Shown here piece by piece: positions 15,538-23,515 of a stretch of DNA of 64,000 nucleotides; the first letter of the stretch is position 1; the number at the start of each line of letters is the position of its first letter. The translations under genes were made by a program, and so were the position numbers. The notes below the pieces were generated by a model that made no database searches, had not been told where the DNA came from, and worked only from the letters and a program-made list of their open reading frames with translations. The DNA lies in contig NZ_OY781884.1 in assembly GCF_963677155.1 (NCBI RefSeq), positions 1,410,001-1,474,000 on the forward strand, given 5' to 3'. This stretch comes from an uncultured Draconibacterium sp. Lineage in GTDB: Bacteria > Bacteroidota > Bacteroidia > Bacteroidales > Prolixibacteraceae.

Positions 15538-16737
15538 ATGACTGATTATTTCAAGCAATATCCTAACAAAGAGGGATTCTATAAGGAATATGGTGGTTCG
15601 TTTATACCACCCGATTTGCAAAAAGAAATGGATAACATAACCAGTGCTTACCACAGTATCAGCAAATCGCACAATTTTATTTCGGAATTGCGCAGCATTC
15701 GCAAACACTTTCAGGGACGCCCAACTCCGGTTTATTACTGCCAGAATTTATCGGCAAAATATGGTGGCCGCATTTACCTGAAACGCGAAGACCTGAACCA
15801 CTCGGGAGCGCATAAATTGAACCACTGCATGGGCGAGGCTCTGTTGGCCAAACACCTGGGTAAAAAGAAACTGATTGCCGAAACCGGCGCCGGACAACAT
15901 GGTGTAGCGTTGGCAACTGCGGCGGCCTATTTTGGTTTAGAATGCGAAATCCACATGGGCGAAGTTGACATTGCCAAAGAACACCCCAATGTGGTACGGA
16001 TGAAAATTCTGGGAGCGGAAGTAGTTCCTGTTACGCACGGATTAAAAACGCTGAAAGAAGCTGTTGACTCGGCTTTCGAAGCTTATTTGAAAGATCCTGT
16101 AAATACGATTTACTGCATTGGTTCTGTTGTTGGGCCACACCCTTTTCCGATGATGGTTCGCGATTTTCAGCGTGTTGTTGGAATTGAAGCACAGGAACAA
16201 TTTTACGAAATGACCGGCGAAAATCCCGATCACGTAGTAGCTTGTGTTGGTGGCGGAAGTAATTCCATGGGAATGTTCTCGGGCTTCCTCGATATTGAAG
16301 AAACAGAGTTGCACGGTGTTGAACCCGGCGGAGTTGGAACTAAACTTGGCGAACACGCCAGCACCATAACTTTCGGGAAACCGGGCATTATTCACGGGTT
16401 TAAATGCTACACGCTGCAAGATGAAAAAGGCGAGCCGGCACCGGTTTATTCAGTGGCCAGCGGACTCGACTATCCGGGAGTTGGCCCGGAGCACAGTATG
16501 CTAAAAGATATGGGCAAAGTAAATTACGGTGTTGCCAACGATGCTGAAACCATCGACGCCTTTTACGAGTTAAGTCGCCTGGAGGGAATTATTCCGGCTT
16601 TGGAGAGTGCACACGCAGTGGCTTACAGTTTAAAACTGGCCAAAGCCAACCAGCAACAATCTATCCTCATCAACCTAAGCGGTCGTGGCGATAAGGATAT
16701 CGACTTTGTGGTTGACAAATATGGTTTGCCGGAATAA
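15538..16737 (+). CDS. trpB: Tryptophan synthase beta chain-like protein, stand-alone
   Basis: The 399-residue PLP enzyme joins indole and serine to make tryptophan. PLP lysine is in GAHKLNH (Lys93), catalytic Glu in AETGAGQHG, the phosphate-binding loop is [10 protein letters not shown] (about 237), and HGFKCY and LSGRGDKD close the site. No trpA or other trp gene is nearby, and several positions differ from common TrpB ([26 protein letters not shown]). This suggests a stand-alone paralogue that may salvage free indole rather than channel it from TrpA (inference). A strong hairpin terminator follows 25 bases after the stop. Confidence 0.9.
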   Translation: MTDYFKQYPNKEGFYKEYGGSFIPPDLQKEMDNITSAYHSISKSHNFISELRSIRKHFQGRPTPVYYCQNLSAKYGGRIYLKREDLNHSGAHKLNHCMGEALLAKHLGKKKLIAETGAGQHGVALATAAAYFGLECEIHMGEVDIAKEHPNVVRMKILGAEVVPVTHGLKTLKEAVDSAFEAYLKDPVNTIYCIGSVVGPHPFPMMVRDFQRVVGIEAQEQFYEMTGENPDHVVACVGGGSNSMGMFSGFLDIEETELHGVEPGGVGTKLGEHASTITFGKPGIIHGFKCYTLQDEKGEPAPVYSVASGLDYPGVGPEHSMLKDMGKVNYGVANDAETIDAFYELSRLEGIIPALESAHAVAYSLKLAKANQQQSILINLSGRGDKDIDFVVDKYGLPE

Positions 16738-16761
16738 GAAGACTTCTGAAAAACATATTGA

Positions 16762-16788
16762 AAAGTCCGGTTTCGCCGGACTTTTTTT
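16762..16788 (+). terminator. Terminator after trpB
   Basis: AAAGTCCGG and CCGGACTTT form a 9-base stem around TTTCG, followed by a T run. The A tract on the other side lets it work in both directions. Confidence 0.88.
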
Positions 16789-16850
16789 ATATAAGTCTAA
16801 TAATTAATTGCAAAAAGTGCTTCAAAACTTACAGACTCACCCTGATTGTG

Positions 16851-16870
16851 CCTCTCTTTGCAAAGAGAGG
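16851..16870. repeat. 20-base perfect palindrome (intergenic repeat)
   Basis: CCTCTCTTTG/CAAAGAGAGG is a perfect palindrome followed by gaatgagcgagagttagc. The form matches another scattered Bacteroidota intergenic repeat (recalled). It marks the start of the accessory stretch. Confidence 0.55.
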
Positions 16871-16971
16871 GAATGAGCGAGAGTTAGCTGATTCCTGTTT
16901 ACTTTCATTCCTTTTGAAAGATTGATTCGTTAACACACCTTTCGAGTCGGGAATTTCATGTAATCGAAACC

Positions 16972-17589
16972 TTATTTGTTAACACCTGCTTTTGCCCCAT
17001 TTTTTCGGTAGGCTATTACCAATAAAATGGTTGCGATTATAATGAGAAATAATCCGGGTCTCCATTCAATAGCCTGTCTTTTATTCCACCCCAAAACACC
17101 AACCAAATAAAGAATTAAACAAGCCAACTGCACCAAAATATATTTCATTTTATTTTTGATTAGCCCAAGCGAGTTCGCAACCACGATTAAGCCAAGCGAG
17201 ATACTGGTAATACTAAGTAACCAGTTTTGTATGTCGTAATCATTAAAAAGAGTATATCCCGTCCAGCCGGTAAAGGTTCGGTAAGTTCTTTCGCCATCCA
17301 CAAACATTTTAAAACGTCTGGTCCATCCTAAAAAAGTGCTAACAACAATCAGTACTGTCAGAAAAGATGACCACAGCATATATTTATTAAGAGGTGTTTT
17401 CTCTGGTTCAATCATGTCGATCTCTAAAACAGAGAACAACAAGTCAAGTGTTTTTCGTCTTGGGGTTGTCTCATTATTTTCGATTCGTTGAATGGTTCTT
17501 AAATTAACTTTTGCGTGTTCCGCCAAATCTTCCTGGGTCCAACCTTGTTTTAATCTGCTTTCTTTAATTCTTTTTCCTGGTTCATTCAT
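16972..17589 (-). CDS. XRE-family HTH regulator with C-terminal membrane segments
   Basis: Residues 5-60 are a Cro/C1-type helix-turn-helix (RIKESRLKQGWTQEDLAEHA, then NLRTIQRIENNETTPRRKTL). After residue 70 come four hydrophobic segments (about 71-88, 122-142, 148-168, 178-195), so the protein is probably anchored in the inner membrane with the DNA-binding domain in the cytoplasm. No known ligand-binding domain is visible. It is the rightmost-reading... first of several leftward accessory genes and has no partner in an operon. Such membrane-tethered XRE proteins are common in Bacteroidota but poorly characterised; the target genes are unknown. Confidence 0.8.
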   Translation of the reverse strand: MNEPGKRIKESRLKQGWTQEDLAEHAKVNLRTIQRIENNETTPRRKTLDLLFSVLEIDMIEPEKTPLNKYMLWSSFLTVLIVVSTFLGWTRRFKMFVDGERTYRTFTGWTGYTLFNDYDIQNWLLSITSISLGLIVVANSLGLIKNKMKYILVQLACLILYLVGVLGWNKRQAIEWRPGLFLIIIATILLVIAYRKNGAKAGVNK

Positions 17590-17735
17590 GAATTGTAAAG
17601 TTTAATTTTTTGAGGCAAAAGTAATTCCAAATCCCCTATTTAGTAGCGATTTTTTGACGGCATTTTGACGGCATTTGCGGATTTATCGGTATTCTGCAAT
17701 GCTTTTGTGGTATTGGGAAGCGTCACGAGCTGGGG

Positions 17736-18107
17736 TTAGCTATTCAACAGTACAGACTGTTTTTTCAATTTTCTCATTGACATGACTAACCAGATAAACA
17801 ATAAGAAAAATAAAACCATACCAGTAGTGCATAGTGTGTTTATTGTTTTTAGCCTATTAAGGATTTTTGCATTTTCATCACCTTTAGCGCCACCTGCCTC
17901 AACGGAAATTTTTGTCTTTTCAAGTTTCTCGAGTAAAGCAATGTTGTCACTTAAGTTAAGTTGTTCTAAAGCTATTCTATTATCATTTGCCTTTTCTAAC
18001 TTCTCTACACCCTGTATGTAGTTTCTCATATATTTCGTGTAAAATGAAAAGGAGAATCCTAAAACTGATATAATCAATAAAATAATGAAGATTTTGTTTT
18101 TTCTCAT
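17736..18107 (-). CDS. Small membrane protein with two transmembrane helices
   Basis: The 123-residue protein has an N-terminal hydrophobic helix (about 5-23, IFIILLIISVLGFSFSF), a charged extracytoplasmic stretch of about 65 residues with coiled-coil character (GVEKLEKANDNRIALEQLNL) and a second helix (about 95-115, TGMVLFFLLFIWLVMSM). I do not recognise a family. The ATG at 18107 was preferred to a frame start at 18170 because it places the positively charged MRKNK directly before the first helix. It lies alone in the AT-rich accessory stretch, leftward like its neighbours. Confidence 0.6.
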   Translation of the reverse strand: MRKNKIFIILLIISVLGFSFSFYTKYMRNYIQGVEKLEKANDNRIALEQLNLSDNIALLEKLEKTKISVEAGGAKGDENAKILNRLKTINTLCTTGMVLFFLLFIWLVMSMRKLKKQSVLLNS

Positions 18108-18366
18108 GGTTGTTTTTTCTCGATGGGAAATTAATTGAAAAATATAATTGTTATTTGCAGTACTGGTCAAACAATTTACAACTTCTGTTTTTTTGATTTT
18201 GGTTTAAATACCGATACAAAAACAGTCACCATTAGCGAAGAGGTCATACATACACCCATTATTAAGTGGTTGATTGTCTAACGGTCACTTGCAATCTGTT
18301 AGCATACGTTTTTATTTCTTCATCTGTCAAAGGCACAAAAATTACTTCAAAAACGTTTGCCTTGTT

Positions 18367-18963
18367 TTAACTTTTCGGAAAATAGTTATCAATTAAACCT
18401 CGGGTTTCTTTTAACCATTGAAGTCGCTGTTCTAAACTACTGGTTACAACTACTCTATATATTTTTCTTTCAAATTGTTTTACTCCACAAAAATCGAAAA
18501 TGCAATTTTTCCAAATTGTTTCAAGAGGGTCTCCAAATATCTCATTTTCTCTTTTTTCGTTAGTATTTGATGTATTAAAAACAATTCCCGTTTTTGCTTT
18601 CAATAACCCAACTGGAATTCCTTCTCCATTATCGCCATCTTCAAACTCATAGGCTACCCCTGGTCTGATAACTCTGTCAATCCACCCTTTCAAAATTGCG
18701 GGAGGTTGTCCCCACCAGTTTGGATGAACAATAATTATCCCATCGCTTTTTGTCAAATCATCACAATGTTTTTTTATGAGTTCATTAAATTCTCCGTTTT
18801 TAGGTATCTCTGTTACCGTAATTATCGGGTCAAATTTTTCTTCGTGTAGGTCATGAAACATAACAGAATGTCCGTTTTCAATAAGTCTTTTTTTACATTC
18901 ATTGGCTATTGCATGATTGAAACTTTTTTTGTCGGGATGTCCAAGTATTATTAAAATCTTCAT
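18367..18963 (-). CDS. Flavodoxin-fold NAD(P)H-dependent oxidoreductase (KefF/NQO type)
   Basis: The 198-residue protein begins KILIILGHPDKKSFNHAIA, the FMN/FAD phosphate-binding loop of the NAD(P)H:quinone oxidoreductase family, and has HPNWWGQPPAILKGWIDRV, the signature of the family's active-site and dimer region (usual form: P-x-WW-x-x-P-A-I-L-K-G-W-I-D-R-V). It would reduce quinones or related electrophiles with two electrons in the cytoplasm. Length is normal. It lies 55 bases downstream of the ClbS-like gene on the same strand, and both are in the same cassette-like segment, so they may be a small detoxification pair (inference). Confidence 0.88.
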   Translation of the reverse strand: MKILIILGHPDKKSFNHAIANECKKRLIENGHSVMFHDLHEEKFDPIITVTEIPKNGEFNELIKKHCDDLTKSDGIIIVHPNWWGQPPAILKGWIDRVIRPGVAYEFEDGDNGEGIPVGLLKAKTGIVFNTSNTNEKRENEIFGDPLETIWKNCIFDFCGVKQFERKIYRVVVTSSLEQRLQWLKETRGLIDNYFPKS

Positions 18964-19018
18964 TATTCTGTTCTATTTATGTTGATTTGCCCTCGGTATA
19001 GAAAAACACGGAAACAAC

Positions 19019-19561
19019 CTATAATTCAGCAATTTTCTTTTTATGCGCTTTCAATTTCTTTGTGGCCCAGTCATAGTGACTTGCAGTGGCGGATACGCAA
19101 TAGCTTCCGAGTGTTGTTGTCCCTGTCCAATCGAAAATTTGTTTTGAGAAAAGTTCGTCATTGGAAAATGACTGTATTATTTCCAGTACAGCTCGGTGGC
19201 TTTCTTTAAGCATTTCTTTTGCATTCTCAGGTTTAGTATTTTGGTGTTTTTCCCAAAATTCAACGTTCATTTCTCCATATGTTCTCCAGTTGTATGGTTT
19301 GGGAAGGAAATCCTTTTTATTTCCAGTCATATTAGATTGAACCCAGTCTAAAAGTAACTGATGCCATTCATAGAGATGGATTAGTACATCTCTGAGATTT
19401 TTGTCCCTTTTCCAATGCGCCTCTTTTTTCTTTAAATCGCCAGAAAAATCAAACTCCGTATTCAACTCGTTGTCGGTCATTGAATCAATTGATTTCCACA
19501 ATTTCTCAAAGTTTGAGTTTGCTGCTTCAATTAAGTCTTTTTTTGTTGTTGGTCTTGCCAT
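19019..19561 (-). CDS. ClbS/DfsB family four-helix protein
   Basis: The 180-residue protein belongs to the DinB-like helical-bundle family that includes ClbS, the colibactin self-protection cyclopropane hydrolase. Matching features are the start RPTTKKDLIEAANSNFEKLW, the central VLIHLYEWHQLLLDWV, PKPYNWRTYGEMNVEFWEK and the C-terminal FDWTGTTTLGSYCVSATASHYDWA. A role in removing a reactive small molecule is possible but most members are uncharacterised. It is followed by the oxidoreductase gene in the same orientation. The right end of its segment was later interrupted by the MITE-like element at 19593-19701. Confidence 0.85.
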   Translation of the reverse strand: MARPTTKKDLIEAANSNFEKLWKSIDSMTDNELNTEFDFSGDLKKKEAHWKRDKNLRDVLIHLYEWHQLLLDWVQSNMTGNKKDFLPKPYNWRTYGEMNVEFWEKHQNTKPENAKEMLKESHRAVLEIIQSFSNDELFSKQIFDWTGTTTLGSYCVSATASHYDWATKKLKAHKKKIAEL

Positions 19562-19592
19562 TTTATGTTTTTGTTTAAATGCGTGTTAACTA

Positions 19593-19701
19593 CAGTCTGT
19601 CTAAAAAATAAAATTAAGCCGTTGAGATTTCAATATTTCATTCTTTTTAAAGCCAGCTATCCAAATAATTCTTTCACGGAAAGAGGTTTTTAGACAGTCT
19701 G
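19593..19701. mobile_element. MITE-like element, 109 bases
   Basis: The ends are CAGTCTGTCTAAAAA (19593-19607) and, inverted, CAGACTGTCTAAAAA (19687-19701), a 15-base terminal inverted repeat with one mismatch. There is no coding frame inside. It sits exactly at the right end of a cassette-like segment, next to AACTAC. No clear target-site duplication can be read, so the class of parent transposon is open. Confidence 0.55.
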
Positions 19702-19837
19702 ACGGTTAGTGCATGTTGTCGGAGCGGATTTCGGAGAGCGTTCCTGTCCGAAGGACACAGAACTGCGATGCGAGAATCCGCAGTTGGCGTACCACCAAAC
19801 CCCGCCTTGCAATATGTACCGTGTTAGCAAACGTTTT

Positions 19838-20194
19838 TTATTTGTCTTGTTTAAAATCAATGATGTATATATTCCTATAATTATAAGAAGGATATAGTGT
19901 TATACATGCTCTCAATTCGTTGTCTTCTGCTTTTCTCAATTTTACCAACACTGTTTGATTAACTTTGAACGTGTCTTTTTCTAAATTTACTGTTTGATAG
20001 TAGTTGTTTTCACTTATCCCAATTTCTTGTTTCACTTTTAGTGAATCATCTGGGAATTTTAAAATGCAAGCGGAACAATTCAAGTCAAAGCCAACTATTT
20101 CACCAACGAAATACCTATCGAGTGTGTCTTCATCGTTTTTGTCACAACCGAATGCAACCGAAATAATTAAAAGTAATCCAATAAATCTTTTCAT
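19838..20194 (-). CDS. Small predicted lipoprotein
   Basis: The 118-residue protein has a lipoprotein signal peptide (MKRFIGLLLIISVAFGC) with the lipobox ending in Cys17, followed by an acidic DKNDEDTLD stretch that would favour export to the outer membrane or surface in Bacteroidota. The mature part is beta-rich (VGEIVGFDLNCSACILKF, TFKVNQTVLVKLRKAEDN) with a Cys-x-x-Cys pair at about 40-43. I do not recognise the family. It is the only gene in the second cassette-like segment. Confidence 0.65.
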   Translation of the reverse strand: MKRFIGLLLIISVAFGCDKNDEDTLDRYFVGEIVGFDLNCSACILKFPDDSLKVKQEIGISENNYYQTVNLEKDTFKVNQTVLVKLRKAEDNELRACITLYPSYNYRNIYIIDFKQDK

Positions 20195-20548
20195 AATTTT
20201 TAGTTTTTAATTAGATGATTTTTTCTCTGTTGAGGTTGCGTTTAATAGTCTCAGACACCTGAGATGTCTTCATTTAAAATGTTTGCTAACTACTGTGTAT
20301 AACCATTGTCGTTATAGCGCTTATAGCGCCTGAAAAAAGTATTGTTATACAAAAAAATGGAGACATAACAACTCATATTATGTTATACTTATTTTTACTG
20401 TTATTCCAGGGCGTGCATTCACGGTATTCAATTTTAGTGCTTTAAAACTAAACATATTTTTTATGTTTTTGGCAGTTAAGTTTTAAACAACAACAACAAC
20501 ATGAGCTTTCGACGTGGTGTGGCGCGAAGGGAAATAACAGTTCAGATA

Positions 20549-20888
20549 CTTGTTTTGCGTACGAAACATGAAAAAATATTTTCAAAACAGATGTTTTACA
20601 AATAAAACAAGCATCTGAATTTTCAAAATGGGCATTTTACGCGCAGAATATAAAGCTCAACCGTCGGGATTCTTGTTTTGCGCACAAAACATGAAAAAAA
20701 TATTTTCAAACAGATGTTTTACAAACAAAACAAGCATCTGAATTTTTAAAATGGGCATTTTACGCGCAGAATATAAAGCTCAACCGTCAGGATTCTTGTT
20801 TTGCGCGCAAAACATGAAAAAAAATTTTATAAACGGATGTTTTACAAATAAAACAAGCATCTGAATTTTCTAAATGGGCATTTTTTAG
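20549..20888. repeat. 123-base tandem repeat, about 2.8 copies, with hairpins
   Basis: Units begin at 20549, 20672 and 20795, each with cttgttttgcg. Each unit has two hairpins. One is the palindrome around TGTTTTGCGCGCAAAACA, perfect in unit 3 and with small changes in units 1 and 2. The other pairs CAGATG-TTTTA with TAAAA-caag-CATCTG. The third unit is cut short after gggcatttt. No coding frame runs through it. Together with about 200 bases of plain AT-rich DNA on the left and 115 on the right it fills the gap before the HAD gene. Confidence 0.85.
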
Positions 20889-21004
20889 CCAATATTCTTT
20901 TTCAGCCAATAAAACAATTAACTAGAACATTAATTTTATAAGCACAAAGTTCCCTAACCATCAAAAATAAAATGGTTGAAATAATTTTTCAGAAAAGATA
21001 ACGC

Positions 21005-21658
21005 TTACACAAATAATGCTTTATCCACCTCATCAAAATTAGTGATTTGCTGACAAGAAAAACCATCATACACCGCATTGGCCGAATTTACGATAATCAC
21101 CTTCCCTGCCCCGGAACGAATTCCGGCTTCAACCCCGGCATGCGAATCTTCAAAAACCAAAGTTTCATCCGCTTTTGTTCCAATGGCAGAAATGGCTTTG
21201 TTAAATAAATCGGGGTGAGGTTTTCCACGCATCGTTCCATCGTCGTAAATAATATGTTCGAGCCTGAAATACTTTAACAAAGGAAAATGCTGAATAAAAA
21301 AATCGACATTGTTTTTTGCAGCAGCAGTTGCAATGCCCAGAGCTACTCCCGATTTTGCCAAGAAACTAATTAGCTGTTCTGCTCCGGGAGCCAGCTGCAT
21401 ACCATGCTCCAGGCACATGGCACGGTAAATCTCTTCCTTTTCTTCGGTTAGCCGGTGTACTTCGGCATCGTTCAATTCGCGTTTAAAAATGTATTCAAAA
21501 GTATCTTTGCCATTTATTCCGTGAATATATTTTTTCTTCTCCTCCTCGCTGAAGCAAAAACCATACTTTTCAAGAAAACGATCCCACGAGTCTTCCTGCA
21601 AATGTGTATCCCAAAACAATGTTCCGTTAAAATCAAAAATAACTCCTTTATATTTCAT
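21005..21658 (-). CDS. HAD-superfamily hydrolase, beta-phosphoglucomutase-like
   Basis: The 217-residue protein begins KGVIFDFNGTLFWDT. The first Asp of the HAD motif is present, but the second acidic residue (Asp in phosphatases and phosphoglucomutases, DxDGT) is Asn. The helical cap follows (about 15-85), then motif II region GIATAAAKNNVDFF, GKPHPDLFNKAI (motif III Lys) and VFEDSHAGVEAGIRSGA (motif IV Asp). The cap type points to the beta-phosphoglucomutase subgroup. The Asn suggests altered chemistry compared with canonical phosphomutases. It lies 28 bases downstream of the Nnr gene on the same strand. Confidence 0.85.
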   Translation of the reverse strand: MKYKGVIFDFNGTLFWDTHLQEDSWDRFLEKYGFCFSEEEKKKYIHGINGKDTFEYIFKRELNDAEVHRLTEEKEEIYRAMCLEHGMQLAPGAEQLISFLAKSGVALGIATAAAKNNVDFFIQHFPLLKYFRLEHIIYDDGTMRGKPHPDLFNKAISAIGTKADETLVFEDSHAGVEAGIRSGAGKVIIVNSANAVYDGFSCQQITNFDEVDKALFV

Positions 21659-21686
21659 TATAATATTCGTTACAGGTTTTATCTAT

Positions 21687-23204
21687 TTATAATCCTTTCT
21701 GAACTTTCAGAAATGCTTCCCCCAGTGTTTCTATAATATCGCCGGCCATTAACGAAAATTCCGAACGTTTTTTAGCAGCCAGATCTCCGGCTAGCCCGTG
21801 CAGATAAACGCCCACCAGTGCTGCATCAACTGCTACCATTCCCTGAGCCAGTAGCCCCAGAATTATTCCGGTAAGTGCATCACCACTTCCGGCGGTTCCC
21901 ATTCCCGAATTGCCTGTTGAGTTCCAGCAAAGCGTTCCATCGGGTGCCGCCACCGAAGTGTGCGCTCCTTTTAACACCACCACACAATTGTATTTTTTGG
22001 CAAAGGCAATTTGTTGCTGAATGGCATCGTACGAATCGGTAGTTTTGCCCACCAAACGCCGGAACTCGCCAGGGTGTGGAGTAAGCACCGAACCTTCGGG
22101 CAATTTATCCAACCAGTTTCTATTTTCCGCCAGAATATTCAGCGCATCGGCATCAATAACCATCGGTACATCTGCCTTATCGAACAAATCGCACAAGGCA
22201 CGGCACGAATTTCGTTTCACCCCCAGCCCCGGGCCAATACCAATAGCGGCATAAGGCGCAAGATCGGGAAAAGAAGTAAACATCGAATCGTGCTGATCAA
22301 TACTTGTCATGGCTTCGGGCACCGCAGTTTGAATTACCGGAAACCCAACGTGCGGAACATGCGTGGTTAACAAACCAGCCCCGGCACGTAAGCAGGCTTT
22401 TGACGCCAGCACGGCCGCTCCCATTTTGCCATAACTTCCGGCAATAAGCAGTGCATGCCCAAACGTTCCTTTATGATCGAATTTTGTACGCATCGGCAAA
22501 CGCGCTGCCACCTCTTCAGCATCAATAAAAAAATACGACGATGGTGTTTCGCTAATTCCGTCGCGATGCAAACCAATGGGCAACACTTCCCACTGCCCCA
22601 CATACTGTTCGTTCTCCGGAAACAGGAAACTTATTTTCGGAAACTGCAGCGTAAGCGTATAATCGGCCCGAACAATGTTTTCAAGGTTATTTTCGGCATT
22701 GTTCTCCCCCATTAGTCCGCTAGGAATATCAACAGCCACAACCACATTCAGCAACTGGTTGATGTGTTGCACCAGCTGCGCCGGTAATCCTTCCAACGGG
22801 CGCGACAAACCCGAACCAAACAAACCGTCAATCAGCACATCGGTTTCGTCAACCTGTGGAAAATCGTTTTCCGAGCGTAGTTTTATCAGTTTTACTTTAC
22901 CTTGCTCTTCCAGGCGTTTGTAGTTAATTGCCGGCGATCCTTTTAAAGCTTTTCCAAAGTCGAGCAGGTAAACTTCGCACTGGTAATCCAGTTCGGCCAA
23001 CTGCCGGGCCATTGCCAAGGCATCGCCTCCATTGTTTCCGGGGCCGGCAAAAAACAATAGCCGTTCTTCGGTAGAAAACTGTTGTACTACCCAGTTGGTC
23101 ATTTGCAGCGAGGCACGTTCCATCAAATCAATATCCGCAATAGGCTCATTTTCGATGGTATATTTATCGATAGCAGCTATTTGTTTTGTGGTAAATAATT
23201 TCAT
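21687..23204 (-). CDS. nnr: Bifunctional NAD(P)H-hydrate epimerase / ADP-dependent NAD(P)H-hydrate dehydratase
   Basis: This enzyme repairs damaged NADHX and NADPHX in the cytoplasm. The N-terminal YjeF-type epimerase domain (about 1-215) has FFAGPGNNGGDALAMARQLA, and VLIDGLFGSGLSRPLEG. The C-terminal ribokinase-like dehydratase domain (about 225-505) has HKGTFGHALLIAGSYGKMGAAVLASKA (split here as one conserved block), ADALNILAEN, LTPHPGEFRRLVG and NSGMGTAGSGDALTG. The length of 505 residues is normal for the fused form. The HAD hydrolase gene follows closely. Confidence 0.94.
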   Translation of the reverse strand: MKLFTTKQIAAIDKYTIENEPIADIDLMERASLQMTNWVVQQFSTEERLLFFAGPGNNGGDALAMARQLAELDYQCEVYLLDFGKALKGSPAINYKRLEEQGKVKLIKLRSENDFPQVDETDVLIDGLFGSGLSRPLEGLPAQLVQHINQLLNVVVAVDIPSGLMGENNAENNLENIVRADYTLTLQFPKISFLFPENEQYVGQWEVLPIGLHRDGISETPSSYFFIDAEEVAARLPMRTKFDHKGTFGHALLIAGSYGKMGAAVLASKACLRAGAGLLTTHVPHVGFPVIQTAVPEAMTSIDQHDSMFTSFPDLAPYAAIGIGPGLGVKRNSCRALCDLFDKADVPMVIDADALNILAENRNWLDKLPEGSVLTPHPGEFRRLVGKTTDSYDAIQQQIAFAKKYNCVVVLKGAHTSVAAPDGTLCWNSTGNSGMGTAGSGDALTGIILGLLAQGMVAVDAALVGVYLHGLAGDLAAKKRSEFSLMAGDIIETLGEAFLKVQKGL

Positions 23205-23451
23205 CTGATGATAAATCTGAAGGTTACAATCCGAAAATGCGTTTGCTTCTTTCGGCCTGCAACATTTGTTTTCGCTAAATTAGAAAAAGGCAATTGATTT
23301 TCGGAATTATAAACGACTTTCTTCCACAAAAAACATGAGGTGAAAATAACAGCCGAGAACAACTGATTCCGGGGGTTATCCTACAGCGCTAATCACCTCC
23401 GGATAAAACACTCATTTCAAACTACAAAGCAGCAACGCAAACCAATGCAAG
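23205..23451. other. Intergenic stretch between divergent genes
   Basis: About 310 bases separate the leftward nnr gene from the DUF819 gene start. I see no gene, repeat or clear promoter for nnr in the left part; the right end carries the DUF819 promoter. Confidence 0.4.
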
Positions 23452-23482
23452 GTTGCTAAACCTTAAAAGATTTTTATATTTG
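23452..23482 (+). promoter_or_regulatory. Promoter of the first DUF819 gene
   Basis: GTTG (23452-23455, one mismatch), 19 bases, then TATATTTG (23475-23482, exact). Transcription from about 23489 means that the upstream in-frame ATG at 23453 cannot be used, which supports the start at 23516. Confidence 0.55.
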
Positions 23483-23515
23483 TCTACTTTCGTAAAACCG
23501 TGGAAACAGAATAGT

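Larger units (their letters stand above)
18298..20293. other. Two cassette-like segments with shared end sequences
   Basis: Segment 1 runs from about 18298 to 19593 and segment 2 from about 19823 to 20293. Their left ends share CTTGCAAT, a short gap, then TGTTAGCAtACGTTTTT (18286-18314) or TGTTAGCAaACGTTTTT (19807-19839). Their right ends share TTTAAAtG...GTTAACTAC (19574-19593) or TTTAAAATG...GCTAACTAC (20273-20293). Left and right ends are roughly inverted copies (GTTAGCAAACG against TGTTTGCTAAC). Each segment holds leftward genes only. This is the layout of exchangeable cassettes, but the ends do not fit the integron attC consensus fully and no integrase is in the window. Confidence 0.45.

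Noticed and set aside
18268-20340. A classical integron with attC sites
   Set aside because: No integron integrase is present and the junctions fit RYYYAAC/GTTRRRY only in part. Kept only as a cassette-like finding.
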